Source: Kitasatospora sp. NBC_00374 (GTDB lineage: Bacteria; Actinomycetota; Actinomycetes; Streptomycetales; Streptomycetaceae). From it: 64,000 nt of DNA. The first letter of the stretch is position 1. Each line of letters opens with the position of its first letter. Position numbers and translations under genes: made by a program. This document shows positions 61,747-64,000 of this stretch, in pieces. The notes below the pieces were generated by a model. It saw only the letters and a list, made by a program, of their open reading frames with translations. It was not told where the DNA came from and did not search any database. The stretch is taken from contig NZ_CP107965.1 of the NCBI RefSeq assembly GCF_041434935.1, forward strand, positions 124,001-188,000, read 5' to 3'.

Positions 61747-62469
61747 TCAGAAGCGGTTGATGTGGAAGCCGGGCGAGGGCCGCAGGGTGACGACCAGTTC
61801 GGCGTCCTGCGGGGGGTCCTGGTGCTCGCTGGCCTCGGCCAGGTAGGCGCGGACCATCTCGGTCGCCAGGCTCTCGCCCAGCTCGCGGCGCCCGAAGTCG
61901 GCGACGCGGCGGCTTTGGTCGGCGAAGGTGATCTCAACGCCGTTCGGGGACCAGGCGGTGGTGCTGTCGTAGTCGTCGTAGGAGCTGGCGGTGCGCAGCT
62001 CGACGGGGGCCGGCCAGCCGCGCTCGGCGCACACCATGGTCAGCTCGTGGGCGATCGCCAGGACTGCGCGGCGGTGCAGCTCGGAATGCGCGTCCTCGAT
62101 CACCAGCTCCAGGGCGATGTCCGTCATCTGGTGGAGGCTGCTGGTGCCCGGCCGGGTGCCGCTGTGGCGCAGCAGGCGCTTCCATATGCCGGACCACGGC
62201 CGGGCGGCGCGCTGGCGGCGGACCTGTGCTTCACCCGGCACGTCCACCTCGATCCCGCGAAGCCGGCCGTCGGTCGAGCGGAGGGAGGGGTCGGCCTCCT
62301 CGGCGTTGATGCCGATGTAGACGGTGCCGTCCTCCTGGATCTGGACGCCGACTCGGAGGCCGGCGGCCGCCAGGACGGGGATGCTCTCGGGGCAGTCGGG
62401 GTCGGAGGGCAGGAGGTAGGCCCCGGTGTGAAGCGAGGTGACCTGGCGTGGGGTGAGGGGGTGGCTCAT
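61747..62469 (-). CDS. Hypothetical protein, 240 aa
   Basis: ATG at 62469 (MSHPLTPRQVTSLHTGAYLLPSD). The N-terminal beta region (GLRVGVQIQEDGTVYIGINAEEAD) is followed by a basic segment and a helical part (QMTDIALELVIEDAHSELHRRAVLAIAHELTMV). A C-terminal domain ends VTLRPSPGFHINRF. No family recognised; organisation is similar to its downstream neighbour (beta start, helical end), so the two could be distant paralogues or partners. Confidence 0.6.
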   Translation of the reverse strand: MSHPLTPRQVTSLHTGAYLLPSDPDCPESIPVLAAAGLRVGVQIQEDGTVYIGINAEEADPSLRSTDGRLRGIEVDVPGEAQVRRQRAARPWSGIWKRLLRHSGTRPGTSSLHQMTDIALELVIEDAHSELHRRAVLAIAHELTMVCAERGWPAPVELRTASSYDDYDSTTAWSPNGVEITFADQSRRVADFGRRELGESLATEMVRAYLAEASEHQDPPQDAELVVTLRPSPGFHINRF

Positions 62470-62601
62470 GGAACCCGTTCGTTTCAGGTGTGGTGCTGCG
62501 GAAGGCCGGCGGCGGCGTGTGAGTGCGTCGCCGGGCGGGCCTGTGGCCGGGTGCACCAGGACCTGGTTGCACCCGACCACAGGCGTGGGAAGACCTGGCG
62601 G

Positions 62602-62949
62602 TCAGTCGGAGATGCTGAGGCAGACCAGGGGGATTCCGGTCAGCAGGAAGTTCTTGCTGTCGGCGGGGACCCTGATGGTGGTCTGCCGTGCCCGGCGCAG
62701 CTGGTTGGTCGACGCCTCGTCGAGCGTCACGTCGGCGAACTTGCCCCGGATCGTCGCGACGGCGCCGGTGAGGCCGACCAGGAACTTGCGGTCGAGGTTC
62801 TTGGTCGTCACCGTGCTGCCCACGGTGACGGCGGCGGCGCTGATCTTGCCCAGAGTCCGGTGCCGGTCCCGCACCGCGTCGATCACGCGGTCGAGGTCCG
62901 TCTCGGTGGCCGTGGTGAGGATAAAGTCGGTTGCGTCGGCGAGCGACAC
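62602..62949 (-). CDS. Hypothetical protein, 115 aa
   Basis: GTG at 62949 follows TGGAGGCACC. The small protein (SLADATDFILTTATETDLDRVIDAVRDRHRTLG) has an N-terminal helical pair and a beta-like C-terminus (KFADVTLDEASTNQLRRARQTTIRVPADSKNFLL). No family recognised. It is the first gene after promoter copy E, with a 28-base hairpin in its leader. Confidence 0.6.
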   Translation of the reverse strand: MSLADATDFILTTATETDLDRVIDAVRDRHRTLGKISAAAVTVGSTVTTKNLDRKFLVGLTGAVATIRGKFADVTLDEASTNQLRRARQTTIRVPADSKNFLLTGIPLVCLSISD

Positions 62950-62984
62950 GGTGCCTCCAGTTGAGCTGCGGTGATGCGGTCCGA

Positions 62985-63012
62985 TGTCAGTCCGAAGCCA
63001 TTCGGACTGACA
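62985..63012. promoter_or_regulatory. Leader hairpin of the 62949 operon
   Basis: TGTCAGTCCGAA (62985-62996) pairs perfectly with TTCGGACTGACA (63001-63012) around a GCCA loop. Its outer arm overlaps the conserved TGTCAG of promoter copy E, so it would form at the very start of the transcript. Confidence 0.65.
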
Positions 63013-63040
63013 AGAGAAATACTACCATGAATAACGCATA
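63008..63040 (-). promoter_or_regulatory. Shared plasmid promoter element, copy E
   Basis: Read leftward: GCGTTATTCATGGTAGTATT then TCTCTTGTCAG. It has the best extended -10 match of the family (TGGTAGTAT). No -35 hexamer is evident. The remainder of the gap, 63041-63153, shows nothing else. Confidence 0.65.
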
Positions 63041-63153
63041 GCCGGGGGATTGGTGGTCCGCCCTATGCGCTGGACGGGGCGTGTCCGGCTGACTTGGCGC
63101 GTGGTGGTCCGGGATGCGCCGGCGTCGGGTGGGGTGGATGGGCGGCGGCGCGG

Positions 63154-63187
63154 CGGCTGCCCCGGACGGTGTTGTCCGGGGCAGCCG
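63154..63187. terminator. Terminator hairpin after the 63194-63910 gene
   Basis: A perfect 14-bp stem (63154-63167 with 63174-63187, core GCTGCCCCGGAC) and a 6-base loop lie immediately beyond the leftward stop at 63194. Confidence 0.8.
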
Positions 63188-63193
63188 GGCGGT

Positions 63194-63910
63194 TCAGTCC
63201 TCCGACTCCGGTGCGCCCGTCAGGGCGCCTAGCTGCTCCAGTACCCACTGGCCGAGCGGCGTTTCGGCGTCGGCGGACGGGAGCTGGTCATGCTCCCCGA
63301 ACGGGCAAGGCGCTGCGTGGATCGAGAGGATGTCCGCGAGCTCGCTGCGGCCGAGCGTCTGGGGGAGGCTGCGGCCGCCCCTGGCCTCGTCCCGGAAGTG
63401 GCACACCAGCGCTGCGGCGATCTCCTCGCGGTCGAGCTGGAACGACGACGTCACCGTCGCGGTGACCTGGCCGTCGGCGTGGCTGCGCAGCCGCGCCCGC
63501 GTCTGCACCTGTCCGGGGGCGAGCACTTCACGGCGGTCCAGCTCGGTGATGCCCGTCTGGGCGGCGGCGAGCCTGCGGCAGACCTGGATCGCCGCGACGG
63601 CGGACGCGACCTCGTGCTGGAACGCCTCCGGCTTGCGGTCGATGCCCAGGTCGGGCGACTCGTACAGCAGGACCCCCTCGTGCTCGTAGTGGGGGTAGAA
63701 GTAGACCGCGATGCCGCTGTACTCGGAGAGCGGTTCGATCACGTGGGCGTTGACGTCGGTGATGCAGATCTCGGTGGTGCCGAGCGGCACCTTGAGGGCG
63801 GTGTACCCGCCGCCGGTGTGCCAGAAGTCGTTGGGGATGCTGTGCTCGGCGAGGACGGTCTCCAGCGCCTCGTAGAGCTTGGGTTCGGGCGTGAGCGTGG
63901 TGCAGGTCAA
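63194..63910 (-). CDS. Hypothetical protein, 238 aa
   Basis: The most upstream plausible start is a TTG at 63910 (LTCTTLTPEPKLYEALETVL), after GAAGGCGAAG at a loose spacing. The N-terminal half is mixed alpha/beta with aromatic strands (GIAVYFYPHYEHEGVLLYES). A helix (AFQHEVASAVAAIQVCRRLAAAQTG) joins it to a strand-rich part (TRARLRSHADGQVTATVTSSFQLDREEI). No family recognised. It continues the leftward accessory set; its promoter would lie at or beyond the right edge (63911-64000 shows no gene). Confidence 0.6.
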   Translation of the reverse strand: MTCTTLTPEPKLYEALETVLAEHSIPNDFWHTGGGYTALKVPLGTTEICITDVNAHVIEPLSEYSGIAVYFYPHYEHEGVLLYESPDLGIDRKPEAFQHEVASAVAAIQVCRRLAAAQTGITELDRREVLAPGQVQTRARLRSHADGQVTATVTSSFQLDREEIAAALVCHFRDEARGGRSLPQTLGRSELADILSIHAAPCPFGEHDQLPSADAETPLGQWVLEQLGALTGAPESED

Positions 63911-64000
63911 GGGTGTGCTTCGCCTTCGGTAGTGCGGTGTTGGGGTGGTGCGCGGGCTGGCGGCGGTGCGCCGCCAGCCCGGTGGCGGTCAGCGGTGGCG

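Overview
The window looks like part of a large conjugative plasmid, or a plasmid-like integrative element, from a Streptomyces-type actinomycete (Streptomyces, Kitasatospora or a close relative). The base composition is strongly GC-rich, GTG starts are frequent, and genes are packed with 4-base ATGA/GTGA overlaps. The gene content is plasmid-typical: ParA, a DUF2637 membrane protein, a replication-relaxation protein, a Tad pilus locus and a VirB4/VirD4-type transfer operon. No rRNA, tRNA, CRISPR array, insertion sequence or integrase was seen.

Layout. 1-10 kb: accessory genes, including a zinc-ribbon repeat protein running off the left edge, several unknowns, a HTH-plasmid-protein paralogue, and a four-gene operon (6367-9939) of membrane, coiled-coil, internally duplicated and sulfiredoxin/ParB-like proteins. 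10-13 kb: an array of TGCGCA motifs, then three single-gene units separated by a GTTTCGTCGACGAAAC-like palindrome (one TIGR02391/Ymh protein, one possible toxin). 13-18.5 kb: a SWIM zinc-finger gene coupled to a very large SNF2 ATPase gene. 18.6-22.5 kb: partition region with parA, a parB-like gene, four copies of a GTCACCCAAATTTGGGTGAC palindrome (likely parS), and a DUF2637 gene whose coding sequence carries ten TGCGCA motifs. 23.6-35.9 kb: complete Tad/Flp pilus locus. 36.4-48.6 kb: eight-gene conjugative secretion operon (VirD4-like, peptidoglycan hydrolase, VirB6-like, VirB4, TcpE/TcpC-like proteins). 48.6-49.5 kb: probable replication origin with CCTTGG iterons about 32 bp apart, phased TGCGCATGCGCA repeats and a 36-bp perfect palindrome. 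49.5-53.8 kb: replication genes, including a candidate initiator with internal 23-bp repeats. 54-64 kb: leftward accessory transcription units, several driven by one shared promoter/leader family, including a PAPS-reductase-like protein and a ParB-like protein reminiscent of IbrA/IbrB or Dnd components.

How it fits together. The origin sits between leftward transfer genes and rightward replication genes; par genes and their palindromes give stability; Tad pilus plus T4SS would mediate cell contact and DNA transfer. Three families of dispersed DNA motifs (TGCGCA, CCTTGG/CCAAGG, and the shared extended -10 leader) tie distant parts of the window together and suggest plasmid-wide regulation or organisation by unidentified DNA-binding proteins. 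Functions of the par, Tad and VirB4/D4 genes are read from family motifs; origin, parS and regulon assignments are inferences from sequence pattern.
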